The notes: generated from the sequence alone by a model not told the origin. Positions 43,872 to 53,372 are shown, counted from the stretch's first letter. The stretch: 57,677 bases of DNA from CAZWRV01 sp964636325 (GCA_964636325.1 CAZWRV010000037.1:1-57677); one strand, 5' to 3'. Numbers and translations are program-made.

Positions 43872-46334
43872 CTAGGATTTGCAATCCGGGTGTCGGGCCT
43901 CCGGGAGGCCTTTCGCGAAGCGGGCCGATATTCTTTGGACGCTGTCGTAGGCCTTCGACGCCTCGGACGGACTCGGCGCCTCGACTCCGTATATGCTCCT
44001 AGAGTAGAGCAGGAAGATGATGGTTATGTCGTTCCTGATCCTTTCGTCCACGCCTTCGAGGGTCGCCTCATATTCGAGCAGATCCATGCTCGGTGGGGCC
44101 GGCCATCCGGCCAGCTCCAGATATTCCTTGGCCATGAAGCAGCAGTTGAAGAGGCAGAGCTTCGGAGAAGCCTTGACCTGCTCCGGGACTTCCTTGAGCA
44201 GCCTCCTGCACCTTGCAAGTCTGCGGCGCTTCCTTATTATGTCCCGTATCATCGGAACGGAATAGTATAGCGCGCCTGCCGACATGAGCATGGCGGCGGC
44301 GGCCAGTCCTTCCGGGCCGGACGCGAGCGCCGCGCCCTTCTTTAGCATGGCGATGATCTGCGCCTTCATCGAATAGAGGTTTTTCTTGAAGGTGGTCCAG
44401 ATCCCGGCGAGCGCGGATTCCTTCTCGACTTGTTCAAGCTGCTTCTGCTGGGCCTTTGAATCCTTCTGCGCCTGGATGTCGTCGTGCGCGAGCTTCATTA
44501 TCACCTTGGAGACCTTTTCGTTCTTGGAGAGCATGGCGACGATCCCTTCTTCCGCGCCGCTTCTGGCAGCCTGCTGCTGGAGCGTCTTCAAGGTCTCCTG
44601 AGTCTTGGCCGTAATCTCCGGCGGAGTTATCTTCCACTCGTCGCCGAAGGGGTCGTATATCCGGCCGACGAGGGTCGGGCTGCTTCCGCTCTGCAGGCTT
44701 GCAGGCGGCGTCGCGTCGAAGGTCAGCCAGCCCTTCCCGGGGATGAAAATCTGGGTCCAGGCATGGGCGTATCTCTCGTTGACTTCGAAGAGACCGCTGA
44801 GCGGATTGAAGTCGCCCGGAGAGTAGCCAGTCGCGATCCTGGCCGGCAGGCGGTTGAGCCTGGCCAGGACTGCGAGGGCGTTGGCGAAATATTCGCAGTG
44901 CCCCTCCTTGAGTTCGAAGACGAAGAAGTCCGTGCTCTCCCTGTCATCAGGCGGAGGCACGCATTCCATGTTGTACTTGAAGTTGCCGCGTAGATAGTCC
45001 CTTATGGCGACAGCCTTGGAATACGGATCTTCGGCGCCGGCGCATATTTCCTTTGCGAGCTGCTTCAGCCGGAGGGTGATCTTCTTGTCAGGAAGCTGGA
45101 GGTAGTGCTGCTGGGAGACATGCTCGATCCAGAGGTCGTGCCCTTTCGGCAAGGGGCCGGAAGGCACCGGACGGTCCAAGGTGATGGATGCCGTGGCCGA
45201 ATACTGGAAGGGCAGGGCAGGGAGCTTCTTTGGATCTTCGAGCACGAAGAGCGAATACCCCGGGGAGGAAATCCGGTCCGTCGGCCTTATGGGGCTGCAG
45301 TATTCGGAAAAATATGCGGTGCACAGGACCGGGGATACTATCTTCTCCATGAAGAACTTGGTCTCCGCCTTGACTGTCCGCGAGCTGTAGAAGTCGCCCC
45401 TGGAGATATGCTGCCTCAGCATCTTGTCGCTGCACGTCCACTCCCTTCCGTCATATTGGTCGTAAAGTCTCGCCATCCAATAGAGCTTGACTGGGGAGGA
45501 GACCCTGAACAGCAGGTCGTTCCCAGGCGGGGAGCCCGCCCCGGAGACGCTGAAGCTGTCCGCCGGCTTCTCCGTCTTCACCTTGGGGCCCTTCTTGCCC
45601 GCGGTTCCGCCTGTGCCGGGCATTGTCTCCAGCCCTTCAAGCGACTTCTGCCGCTGCGGGTTCTTGAACCATTTGTCGAACTTCGGCGGCAGGTAGCTAG
45701 TCTCCTCGTTCATGAAGGAGGTTGTGACATATCCCTTGGAGAGCTTGTTCGACGATGGCAGTATCATGTAGATCGGGACGGCGACGGCTACAGCGGCGAG
45801 CAGGTGAAGCGCCGGATACGCCAGCGATTTGCGGAGAAGCTTTCCGTCGGGGGCCGCCTCCTCGGCCGCGCCCAGCGCATACGTCCTGAAGTAATACATC
45901 GGGAGCAGGGCGGAGAGCAGCGAGAACGGAAGGAAATAGAAGAAGATGTCCCTGGGAAATATCGCGGAATATATGAGCAGCACCATTCCCAGCGCATACA
46001 TGAAGCAGTAGTTCCGGTAGGTGGCGTTGAATGCGAACGCATAGGCGAAGATAGTTATCAGCTCCGCGAGCGACTTGTCCGGCGGAACTTCCCCGGACGT
46101 CCTGTAGACCATCCAGAAGAAGCCTCCGCAGAAGAAAAGACCCTGGAGCACGTCCCTCGCAAGCTCGGGGAAATACTTCGTCGGCAGGAGCGGGAGCAGG
46201 GCCAGCGGGAAGGCCGCCGACATCAGCGCCAGCGACAGATGCGGATGCCCGTGGCACCATAGTGCGGACGTGAAGCACAGAAAGAGGAATATGTGAACCG
46301 TCCAGTGTATCAACTTGTCGCCGCGCCTGGTCAT
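43872..46334 (-). CDS. Transglutaminase-like membrane protein (TgpA-type)
   Basis: 820 residues. About 200 N-terminal residues contain several transmembrane helices. The extracytoplasmic transglutaminase core has the catalytic Cys in EGHCEYFANALA, His in YAHAWTQIF and Asp in LTFDATPP. A further helix near residue 690 (GLAAAAMLMSAGALYYSV) is followed by a C-terminal cytoplasmic tail. TgpA-type proteins occur with MoxR and DUF58 genes, as here. It should cleave or crosslink periplasmic targets; the substrate is unknown. The DUF58 gene ends 37 bp upstream. Confidence 0.93.
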   Translation of the reverse strand: MTRRGDKLIHWTVHIFLFLCFTSALWCHGHPHLSLALMSAAFPLALLPLLPTKYFPELARDVLQGLFFCGGFFWMVYRTSGEVPPDKSLAELITIFAYAFAFNATYRNYCFMYALGMVLLIYSAIFPRDIFFYFLPFSLLSALLPMYYFRTYALGAAEEAAPDGKLLRKSLAYPALHLLAAVAVAVPIYMILPSSNKLSKGYVTTSFMNEETSYLPPKFDKWFKNPQRQKSLEGLETMPGTGGTAGKKGPKVKTEKPADSFSVSGAGSPPGNDLLFRVSSPVKLYWMARLYDQYDGREWTCSDKMLRQHISRGDFYSSRTVKAETKFFMEKIVSPVLCTAYFSEYCSPIRPTDRISSPGYSLFVLEDPKKLPALPFQYSATASITLDRPVPSGPLPKGHDLWIEHVSQQHYLQLPDKKITLRLKQLAKEICAGAEDPYSKAVAIRDYLRGNFKYNMECVPPPDDRESTDFFVFELKEGHCEYFANALAVLARLNRLPARIATGYSPGDFNPLSGLFEVNERYAHAWTQIFIPGKGWLTFDATPPASLQSGSSPTLVGRIYDPFGDEWKITPPEITAKTQETLKTLQQQAARSGAEEGIVAMLSKNEKVSKVIMKLAHDDIQAQKDSKAQQKQLEQVEKESALAGIWTTFKKNLYSMKAQIIAMLKKGAALASGPEGLAAAAMLMSAGALYYSVPMIRDIIRKRRRLARCRRLLKEVPEQVKASPKLCLFNCCFMAKEYLELAGWPAPPSMDLLEYEATLEGVDERIRNDITIIFLLYSRSIYGVEAPSPSEASKAYDSVQRISARFAKGLPEARHPDCKS

Positions 46335-46370
46335 GAAATAAGTTGTCTGTTATCCCGCATCCGGTATCTC

Positions 46371-47588
46371 TCATCCGTATGTCAGTATCGTCGCTATGTC
46401 GCTTTCGGCGCCGATGGTTATGGGCTTTAGCGCGGACGGGACGTCCGGGGCCTGGATCGGCGCCGCTTTAACGGTCTTGGTCTTGGGAAAATTTTTCTCC
46501 GGGGCGTAGATCCACCTGATGTCTATCCTTCTTGCGAACAATTGTTCGAACTTGTCGTTCAATGCGGCATCCGCCGACATGGTCAGGAGATAGAGGATCG
46601 AGTTCTGGGGAAATACCTCGAGCCCTTCGTCGACGAGGGCGCGCAGCGCCGTCTTCGAGGGGCTCGCTCCCGCCAGGAAGATGTTGATGCTGTCGTAGAC
46701 GCCGTAGGAGGTTCCGTTGATCATGGTGAAGTTCCTGTCTTCGCCGGACGAGGACAGGAAGCAGATGTTATACGGCCTGCGGTGGAAGTATGCGTTGAGG
46801 GACGACGCGATCCGGATCAGGCATTCGAAGTTGCTCTGGGGATGGTTGTCCCCGACCGACGCAGCGGAAGTGTCCAGGACGATGTTTATCTGGTTCGACG
46901 TCTGGGCCTCGAACTCCTGCACGATCATCTTGCCCTGCTTTGCGCTGGCCTTCCAGTGGATGTGCCGCATGTCGTCGCCGGGCCTGAACTCCTTTATCCC
47001 GAAATATTCATATCCGTAGCCGGCGGTTCCTGCCGGCCTTCCGGTAAGCGACTGCTCGGAGTGCCTGCGCAGGCCAAGCGGCATGGACTTGAGCTCCACG
47101 GTCTCGGGGAATATCACGATCTCGCCGGGCAGGAAAAACTTGCGGGTGAACTTGAAGATGCAGGCGGGATCGCCGCCGCAGAGCCGTACGGCCCCGAGGC
47201 TGAAGATTCCGCGCCTGATGGCCATGGCCTCCCTCATCGCTATCTTCGTCTCGCGCGGACTGAACGGCGGCACGGCCGAGGCGGATATCCTGCTGTCCGC
47301 GAAGGGGAGATTCTCCTTGATGACGATGCGTTCCCTGGTGAATCCGGAACTGTTGGTGACGATGACTGGAAGCGAGACCGGCTCGCCCATGGACGAGTTC
47401 CTTGAATAGCCCCTCTTCAACTTGAATCCGAGCGATGAGAAGACGACGAAGGCGAAGCTCGAGACGATCGTTCCCCACAGCAGGGAAGTCAGCACGCAGA
47501 GCGAGAAGTTGGGATATATGAGCAGGAGCAGCAGGGAGCAGGACGCCCCGATGATCAGGATGAAGCCTCTTCCTGTGGGCGAAATCAT
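46371..47588 (-). CDS. DUF58 domain protein
   Basis: 405 residues from the ATG at 47588. Two N-terminal transmembrane helices (about 8-55) are followed by a cytoplasmic DUF58/VWA-like domain with EFRPGDDMRHIHWKASAKQ, the family signature, and IVLDTSAAS, an incomplete MIDAS-like motif. It forms the usual MoxR-DUF58-transglutaminase arrangement. Its start overlaps the end of the MoxR gene by four bases (ATGA). The role is thought to be assembly or activation of a membrane complex. Confidence 0.93.
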   Translation of the reverse strand: MISPTGRGFILIIGASCSLLLLLIYPNFSLCVLTSLLWGTIVSSFAFVVFSSLGFKLKRGYSRNSSMGEPVSLPVIVTNSSGFTRERIVIKENLPFADSRISASAVPPFSPRETKIAMREAMAIRRGIFSLGAVRLCGGDPACIFKFTRKFFLPGEIVIFPETVELKSMPLGLRRHSEQSLTGRPAGTAGYGYEYFGIKEFRPGDDMRHIHWKASAKQGKMIVQEFEAQTSNQINIVLDTSAASVGDNHPQSNFECLIRIASSLNAYFHRRPYNICFLSSSGEDRNFTMINGTSYGVYDSINIFLAGASPSKTALRALVDEGLEVFPQNSILYLLTMSADAALNDKFEQLFARRIDIRWIYAPEKNFPKTKTVKAAPIQAPDVPSALKPITIGAESDIATILTYG

Positions 47589-48892
47589 GTCGGCTTCCCG
47601 ATGTTTTCGTCGATCGGAGTCTTGGAAAGTATTTCCTTTATGACGTCGGAAGCGCTCTCCCATTCGCCCTGGGCGCGAAGCTTCAGCGTCAGCCTGTGGG
47701 CCAGCACAGGGACCGCCATCTCCTTGATGTCGCCCGGGATGACATATTGGCGCCCGTAGTAGGCGGCGATGCTCTGGCTCATGCGCATCAATGCCAGTGA
47801 TGACCTGGGGCTGCACCCCTGCACAAGCGCCGGGTGCCGCCTGGTCGCGTCCACGATCTTTACGATGTATTCCTTGACGGGATCGGACACGTGTATCATC
47901 CTGATGAGCGCGTTGCTCTGGATGATGTCGGTCCCCTTCGCCACATATGATATGTCGTTCAGTGGATGGCTGGCCATCTGCGTCGTCAGTATCGACTTCT
48001 CCTCCTCCGCCGAGGGATAGCCGATGGAGATGCGCATCATGAACCTGTCCAGCTGCGGCTCTGGCAGGGGATATGTGCCGTGGTAGCCGGACGGGTTCTG
48101 CGTGGCGATCACGAAGAACGGCTTGGGCAGCACGTAGTTCTTGCCGTCTATGGTTATCGAGGACTCGGACATGCACTCGAGGAGGCTCGACTGCGTCCTC
48201 GGCGTCGTCCGGTTGATCTCGTCGGCCAGGATGATGTTGCCGAATATCGGGCCCGGAACGAAGATGAACTCCTTCTTCTGCTCGTCGAAGATGCTGGCGC
48301 CGGTGATGTCGGAGGGCAGCATGTCCGGCGTGAACTGTATCCGCTTGTAGGCCCCTTGGATGGACTTTGCAAGCGCCTGAGCCAGAAGGCTTTTCCCGAC
48401 TCCAGGCGCGTCCTCGATCAGGATGTGTCCGTCCGCCATGAGGCAGAGTATTATGTTCCTCACCACCTCGCGCTTGCCCTTGAACACCTTGTTTATGTTC
48501 TGCTCGATCTCCCTGGTCGTGCGGGTCAGGAAGTCGAACGTGTAGAACTCGCTGGTCTTCTGGCCTGTCCTGGGCCCGCGCTCCAGCATCTCGACTGGGA
48601 TGTCCATGTCGTTGAACACGAACACGTTGGATCCGATCTGAACTATGTCCGTATGCTTCAGCTCGACCTTTCCCTCTATGGGGCGCGAGTTGACGAAGGT
48701 GCCGTTTGAACTGCCGAGGTCCTCGATGTAGAACTTGTTCCGCTCGGCGCTGACCCTCGCATGCCTCCGCGACACGTCGCCGTCGTCTATTGAAATATCG
48801 CACGAGGGATCCCTGCCTATGAATATCTGATCCCTTGCGATCTTGTATTCGCTTATCTTGTTGTACCCCTTCTGGAACGTGAACTTGGGCAT
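47585..48892 (-). CDS. FHA-domain MoxR-type AAA ATPase
   Basis: 435 residues from the ATG at 48892. Residues about 20-95 are an FHA domain (IFIGRDPSCDISIDDGDVSRRHARV, DLGSSNGTFVNS), which binds phosphothreonine. The rest is MoxR: Walker A GVGKSLLAQA (about residue 175), Walker B IILADEINR, and IATQNPSGYHGTYPLPEPQLDRFMM. MoxR proteins act as chaperones for the DUF58/VWA partner downstream. The FHA fusion suggests control by phosphorylation. It is the first gene of a three-gene operon. Confidence 0.94.
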   Translation of the reverse strand: MPKFTFQKGYNKISEYKIARDQIFIGRDPSCDISIDDGDVSRRHARVSAERNKFYIEDLGSSNGTFVNSRPIEGKVELKHTDIVQIGSNVFVFNDMDIPVEMLERGPRTGQKTSEFYTFDFLTRTTREIEQNINKVFKGKREVVRNIILCLMADGHILIEDAPGVGKSLLAQALAKSIQGAYKRIQFTPDMLPSDITGASIFDEQKKEFIFVPGPIFGNIILADEINRTTPRTQSSLLECMSESSITIDGKNYVLPKPFFVIATQNPSGYHGTYPLPEPQLDRFMMRISIGYPSAEEEKSILTTQMASHPLNDISYVAKGTDIIQSNALIRMIHVSDPVKEYIVKIVDATRRHPALVQGCSPRSSLALMRMSQSIAAYYGRQYVIPGDIKEMAVPVLAHRLTLKLRAQGEWESASDVIKEILSKTPIDENIGKPT

Positions 48893-49058
48893 TGACAACC
48901 TCTTGAAATTATTGCAACAGAAGAGACAGGAGCCCCCCGCCTCCTCGCTATTATGGAAAAACGGATTCAAACATATAATATAACATCTTGATGTCAAAAG
49001 GAAACAGGACGGACATAATCCGATGCGGCAGGAAGCAAGATTCGCATTTCTGCCGACA

Positions 49059-49120
49059 AGAAACTCGATGGAGGGCGAAGCCGTGCTGAGCCGCGGTTGA
49101 GCTTGGCTCAACCCTCCGGA
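49059..49120 (-). repeat. Family B palindromic repeat, copy 5
   Basis: AGAAACTCGATGGAGGGCG...GGTTGAGC-TTG-GCTCAACC (stem 49095-49113) CCTCCGG. It has the same order as the tail of the composite A/B element at 10.1 kb, and sits between the MoxR and tlyA genes. Confidence 0.75.
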
Positions 49121-49168
49121 AGACGACAAAGTTCGCGACAAAGATATGCTAGTTTCAGGGGGAGTTCG

Positions 49169-49915
49169 GTGAAGAAGAGAGCGGACATCCTGCTGGTCGA
49201 GAAGGGGCTCTGCGGGAGCAGGGAGGAGGCGTCGCGCCTGATACTTGCAGGCAAGGCGAGGGCGGGTTCCGACCGCTTGGTGAAGAAGCCTTCCGAGCTT
49301 TTCGACGAGGCGACGGCGCTCTCACTGGACGGGAAATCCCCGTATGTGAGCAGGGGCGCATACAAGCTCCTGCCTGGATTGAATGCGTATCTCCCTTCCC
49401 TGGAAGGCCTTGTGGCGCTTGACATCGGAGCCTCGACCGGCGGATTCAGCGACCTTATGCTTCAGAGGGGGGCGAAGAAGGTATACGCCGTGGACGTCGG
49501 CAGGGGGCAGCTACATTCGAAGCTCAGGGGCGACCCGCGCGTCGTATCCATCGAGAAGGTCAACGCGCGAAGGCTCGGACGCGACATGATACCGGAGGAT
49601 GTGGACGTCCTGGCTGTGGATGTCTCTTTCATCTCGGTACTGCTGGTACTTCCTCCCGCTTCGGCGCTGATGAAGGAAGGCGCATGGGCCTTCGTCCTGG
49701 TGAAACCTCAGTTCGAGGCGGGCAGGAAGGACGTGGGCAAGAACGGCGTCGTCCGTGACGAATCCGTCCGGCTGGCGTGCGTCTCGAAAGTTGCGGACTA
49801 CGCGGCCGCGGAGCTGCGGTGGAGCCACCTCGCTACGATCCCGTCGCCCATCAAGGGCCCGAGCGGGAACCAGGAATACATGCTGGTCTTCCGGAAGGCG
49901 GATGCTCCGAGCTGA
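49169..49915 (+). CDS. tlyA: TlyA family rRNA 2'-O-methyltransferase
   Basis: 248 residues starting with GTG at 49169, with GGGGGAG upstream. The S4-like RNA-binding N-terminus (KKRADILLVEKGLCGSREEASRLILAGKA) is followed by a SAM-binding FtsJ-like methyltransferase domain: VALDIGASTGGFSDLMLQRGAKKVYAVDVG, VDVSFISVLLVLP and LVKPQFEAGRKDVGKNGVVRD. TlyA methylates 16S and/or 23S rRNA; many members were once called hemolysins. Confidence 0.95.
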   Translation: MKKRADILLVEKGLCGSREEASRLILAGKARAGSDRLVKKPSELFDEATALSLDGKSPYVSRGAYKLLPGLNAYLPSLEGLVALDIGASTGGFSDLMLQRGAKKVYAVDVGRGQLHSKLRGDPRVVSIEKVNARRLGRDMIPEDVDVLAVDVSFISVLLVLPPASALMKEGAWAFVLVKPQFEAGRKDVGKNGVVRDESVRLACVSKVADYAAAELRWSHLATIPSPIKGPSGNQEYMLVFRKADAPS

Positions 49916-49947
49916 TGTATGTGCGGGCTTCAGCCTGCACATCTTAT
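49916..49947 (+). repeat. Family D hairpin repeat, copy 2, after tlyA
   Basis: TGTGCGGGCT, TC, AGCCTGCACA (49920-49941; one wobble pair). It begins five bases after the tlyA stop, so it may work as a terminator, though without a T run. Confidence 0.6.
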
Positions 49948-50009
49948 GCGGCCTTGGCACTGCGCACGTGTTCGTGTTCTCGCGATAAGGATGGCTATAC
50001 GGCGTCCCG

Positions 50010-52052
50010 TCAGCGCTCGAACACCACCATCTGATGGGCGCGGACTTCCGGCACCGTCACGCGGCAGTAGCCTCCGTCCATGCGGAATGGGACAGCATCC
50101 CCCTCCGGTGCGAGGTGGACCTTGCCTGGGACGAATCCCGTCCTGACTTCCAGAGAAACATCCCTTACCGGATAGATCTCATCTATCCACTCGACGTTCA
50201 CATGCCTGCGCTGGGGCTGGAAGTTCACAAGATGCGCCACGATCCGGTTCTTCTGGGCGTTAAGGGATATTTCCATGGCCGATGGCGCCTTCGCCTTTAC
50301 AAGCGGCTGAGGCAGAAGCTGTTCGAGCACATGTTTGAATATTGTCTTGTAGATCGGGAAGGCATGATCCCTGTACGCCATGAAGACGGCGGGTGCGATG
50401 TATGCGATCCTGCCCTTGACGACGGCGATCGGATTTTTCAACACCTTGTCGAACGGCGTCTGATTGTGCGAGCAGAACCTGTCGAAGGTCCTGTTGAAAT
50501 AGCTGGAGCAGAGATTGCCGAGCGCCTCGGCACCCTTTGCCGGGGAGACAAGCGCGCTGTCCTCGTAGAATACGAACTCGCTTTCCGGGAGGCCTTTCCC
50601 GAGCTTGCCTCCGAGCTTCAGATAGGAAGGCTTGGACGGGTTGTCCCCGCAGAACTTGACCGGGAGTTCCGGTATGGTGAACTTACCGTTTTCCAGGCCC
50701 GCCTTGTAGGAGGCGACGACTGCGCCACCTTTCTTGATGTAGGCTGAAAGTGCGGTCTTGAATTCCGGAGATACGCATCCGCTGTCTGGAAGGACGAGCA
50801 CCTTGTATTTCGAGATATCCTGCCAGGTGAAGACGAGGTCGAACTGCTGCTTCAGCTCCAGAAGCATCCTGCCGGCGCCGTCCGGGCTCTTGGTCATTCC
50901 GCCGGTGCAGCCCGAGGGCGCGGCCTTGGATTCCGATTCGGAAGCGGGCAGCATGACGACGCCGACCTCCGCGAGGTGTTTCGCGCCGACGCACCACGGC
51001 TCGCACTTTTCCACATGGCTGAACGCCTTGCCGATCATCTGGTAGGCGCCCTTGTCGAGGACTCCGCGCGGATGGCACTGGTCTCCGACGTTCATTACGC
51101 AGTTGGCCGCGAGGATCGATCCGGCCTCGTAAAGGAACTGGTCTTCGGTTTTCAGTCCGCCGAAATCGGCCCAGCTCTTGTGGAAGCGGCCTGTCATCCC
51201 CTGAACCGGCATGCCGAGCGTCCTTGCATATCTCGCATGGATCGGGAAGAACGCATAGCCCCAGCCTCCGGTCGGAAGGGCTTCGATCTCAAGGTGGCTG
51301 TAGACATCGAGCTCCTCGCATATCCCCGGCCTCATCCTTCCGTTGAAGAATATGGTCGCATTCTTCTTCATGCCGCGGACCGCCTTGGCGATCCTCTTCG
51401 TATAGTCCCTTGTCATTATGAATTCGAACTTCCTGTGATCCTCGTCGCTGGTGAAGTCAAGCCCCAGTTTCCTCATCGAATCGTAGCAGCGCGGGCAGTA
51501 GCAGCCGGGATCCGGATTGTAGCACATGTCGAAGAATATCCCCTCGACGTCATACCACTTGATCACTTCCTCGGCCTGGGCTATCAGCTCGTCCACGAAG
51601 GGCGTATTGTTCATGCAGAGCTGGAACCAGCTTGCAGTGAATGCGTCGCCCCACTTCCAGAGCTTGTTGTCCTTCAGCCTGACAATCCAGTCGGGATGGA
51701 GCCGTGCGTTGTTCTCGTCAACCCTGACGCTGAGGTATGCGGGAGTCACGATTCCTCGCTTCCTGCAGGCCTCGATCTGACGGCCGAGAAGGTCGAACTT
51801 CAAGGAGGGATGCACCGTTCCGACTTTCGTGGGATAGTAGCTGAGGCCGTGATGGCACTTAGCGAAGAGCGTGACCCAGTTCACCTTTGCGTCGGCGAGC
51901 CTGCCCGCGAACACGTCGGGGTCGAATTCTGAGCCTACGTCGGGAATATGCTCCGAGGTGTGGAAGTCGAGATGTATCTGCCGGAACCTGGACGCGACAA
52001 GTTCCGCCGCCTTAGACTTGACCGGGCTTTTCTGCACCTTATGGATTTGCAT
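50010..52052 (-). CDS. GHL6-like hypothetical glycosyl hydrolase with trimerisation-like domain
   Basis: 680 residues from the ATG at 52052, with AAAGGA six bases upstream. A TIM-barrel-like N-terminus (RFRQIHLDFHTSEHIPDVG, VNWVTLFAKCHHGLSYYPT, GIFFDMCYNPDPGCYCPRCYD) is typical of the GHL6 (hypothetical glycosyl hydrolase 6) and alpha-fucosidase-like families. The later part (KVLVLPDSGCVSPEFKTALSAYIKKGGAVVAS) matches a beta-galactosidase trimerisation-like domain. It is probably a cytoplasmic glycoside hydrolase; substrate unknown. No catalytic residue can be assigned safely. Confidence 0.8.
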   Translation of the reverse strand: MQIHKVQKSPVKSKAAELVASRFRQIHLDFHTSEHIPDVGSEFDPDVFAGRLADAKVNWVTLFAKCHHGLSYYPTKVGTVHPSLKFDLLGRQIEACRKRGIVTPAYLSVRVDENNARLHPDWIVRLKDNKLWKWGDAFTASWFQLCMNNTPFVDELIAQAEEVIKWYDVEGIFFDMCYNPDPGCYCPRCYDSMRKLGLDFTSDEDHRKFEFIMTRDYTKRIAKAVRGMKKNATIFFNGRMRPGICEELDVYSHLEIEALPTGGWGYAFFPIHARYARTLGMPVQGMTGRFHKSWADFGGLKTEDQFLYEAGSILAANCVMNVGDQCHPRGVLDKGAYQMIGKAFSHVEKCEPWCVGAKHLAEVGVVMLPASESESKAAPSGCTGGMTKSPDGAGRMLLELKQQFDLVFTWQDISKYKVLVLPDSGCVSPEFKTALSAYIKKGGAVVASYKAGLENGKFTIPELPVKFCGDNPSKPSYLKLGGKLGKGLPESEFVFYEDSALVSPAKGAEALGNLCSSYFNRTFDRFCSHNQTPFDKVLKNPIAVVKGRIAYIAPAVFMAYRDHAFPIYKTIFKHVLEQLLPQPLVKAKAPSAMEISLNAQKNRIVAHLVNFQPQRRHVNVEWIDEIYPVRDVSLEVRTGFVPGKVHLAPEGDAVPFRMDGGYCRVTVPEVRAHQMVVFER

Positions 52053-52163
52053 GTTCAATCCTTTCGTTTATTGGGGATAAATCTTAGAGGAAGGGTTAAA
52101 AATAGTTTGCCGCGGATGGATGTCAAATCTTTCCCGGCATATTGGCGATGCCGCATTCAGCGG

Positions 52164-52212
52164 GGACTGGCTCAAGCCTGTCCCTTGATGTGCGCAGGCT
52201 TAAGCCCGCACA
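52164..52212 (+). repeat. Family D hairpin repeat, copy 3
   Basis: Two hairpins: GGACTGGCT, CA, AGCCTGTCC with one T-T mismatch (52164-52183), and TGTGCG...CGCACA (52189-52212). They lie between the GHL6-like and EamA genes, in a region with few other features. Same text as the 29.34 kb copy. Confidence 0.6.
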
Positions 52213-52224
52213 TACTTTGTGGAT

Positions 52225-53085
52225 TCATGTTTCCGTGTTCAGGATTCCTATCGCCACGCCCGCGATGATTAACGCGGCCCCGGGATAGAACCACAGCCTG
52301 GGTATCTCGCCGAAGATCGGCACTGCGGCGATCGTGGCCAGCACGAACTGCGCGGGTATCGTGAACGAGATGAGCTGTGGCTTCGCATAGCGGATCAGGT
52401 ACATCATGAGAGCATGCCCTCCGATCGTCGGGAAAAGCACCAGCGCGCACAGGGCCATAACGCTTCTTGAATCGCCGATGCCGACATGCCCGTTTATGGC
52501 CAGCGACGAAAGCGCCTGCACAAAGGCGGCGACGAGGAAGACGCCTGTGCTGAATACCAGGATGTGGTGGCCCGCGCGGTATTTGCGCCCCAGGACTATG
52601 TATGTCGCGCAAATAAGCGCAGTCAGGATCGACACCAGTATTCCGGGCATGTCCTTCCTGTCCACGTGCAGCTGCTGGAAGGTCAGCCAGACTGTGCCAA
52701 GCGCCGCAAGGATGACCCCGAACGTCTCCCATTTGTTTATCTTCTCCTTTACAAGGCTGTGGGCGATGAAGGGGACCATCAGCGGCTGAAGCCCCACGAA
52801 AAGAGTCGCGTTGGCTATGCTGGTCTTCTGGATCGCCCAGCACCAGGTGGCGAAGTGGGCGCCCAGGAAAATTCCGGTGATCATTATTCCAAGACCGAAC
52901 ATCCTTTCCTGTGGATTCTGGAGCCGAAACCTGAGCGCGAACGGAAGCATTATCAATCCCGCTCCGAAGACCCGCCAGAACCCGATGCTCGATGCAGGAA
53001 TATCGCATAATCGTGTCAGTATCGCCGCCGACGACGCCATCACCGTGATCACGCACCAGATGAGAATTATCTTTGAGAAGTTCAT
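52225..53085 (-). CDS. EamA/DMT family transporter
   Basis: 286 residues with about ten hydrophobic helices in two halves (EamA repeats): IILIWCVITVMASSAAILT starts, and ISFTIPAQFVLATIAAVPIFGEIP is the end-motif of the second half. Drug/metabolite transporters export small molecules such as amino acids or nucleotide sugars. Substrate not deducible. No clear ribosome binding site. Confidence 0.92.
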   Translation of the reverse strand: MNFSKIILIWCVITVMASSAAILTRLCDIPASSIGFWRVFGAGLIMLPFALRFRLQNPQERMFGLGIMITGIFLGAHFATWCWAIQKTSIANATLFVGLQPLMVPFIAHSLVKEKINKWETFGVILAALGTVWLTFQQLHVDRKDMPGILVSILTALICATYIVLGRKYRAGHHILVFSTGVFLVAAFVQALSSLAINGHVGIGDSRSVMALCALVLFPTIGGHALMMYLIRYAKPQLISFTIPAQFVLATIAAVPIFGEIPRLWFYPGAALIIAGVAIGILNTET

Positions 53086-53132
53086 GGATTATCTAATACG
53101 TTTATTTCAATTCAGTGTCAATTCCGCTTTTC

Positions 53133-53243
53133 GCCGCCTGTCCTCAATGTCCTCATCTTCCAGTTGTCCTCTCTGTCTTCCTTGTCCTCAAGGCGGCTTT
53201 CCGGAATCCGGTACGCGCGAGGACAATGAGGACTTTGAGGACA
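53133..53243. repeat. Array of 9-bp TGTCCTCAN repeats and their inverted counterpart
   Basis: The left side has several TGTCCTCAA/TGTCCTCTC-like units (53139-53190). The right side has GAGGACAAT, GAGGACTTT, GAGGACATT. TGTCCTCAATGTCCTCA (53139-53155) pairs with TGAGGACTTTGAGGACA (53227-53243) with one mismatch. GCCGCCT (53133-53139) also pairs with AGGCGGC (53191-53197). It lies between the EamA gene and the hicAB module. Confidence 0.55.
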
Positions 53244-53372
53244 TTTAATGCAGGAGAACAAGGAGGACGCGCACAATTAATACTCCCTCATCGGGATTTT
53301 TCAATAAGGCATCTGACGGCAAGGACTGTCGAATGTGCAGCTTCGATATCTCGCTGCGCGGAACAAGCTTCT

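Noticed and set aside
45105..46262. 385-codon open frame opposite the transglutaminase gene
   Set aside because: Antisense shadow in GC-rich coding DNA; no motif, no ribosome binding site.
47589..48803. Upstream extension of the DUF58 frame through the MoxR gene
   Set aside because: This stretch is a shifted reading of the MoxR gene; the DUF58 protein begins at 47588.
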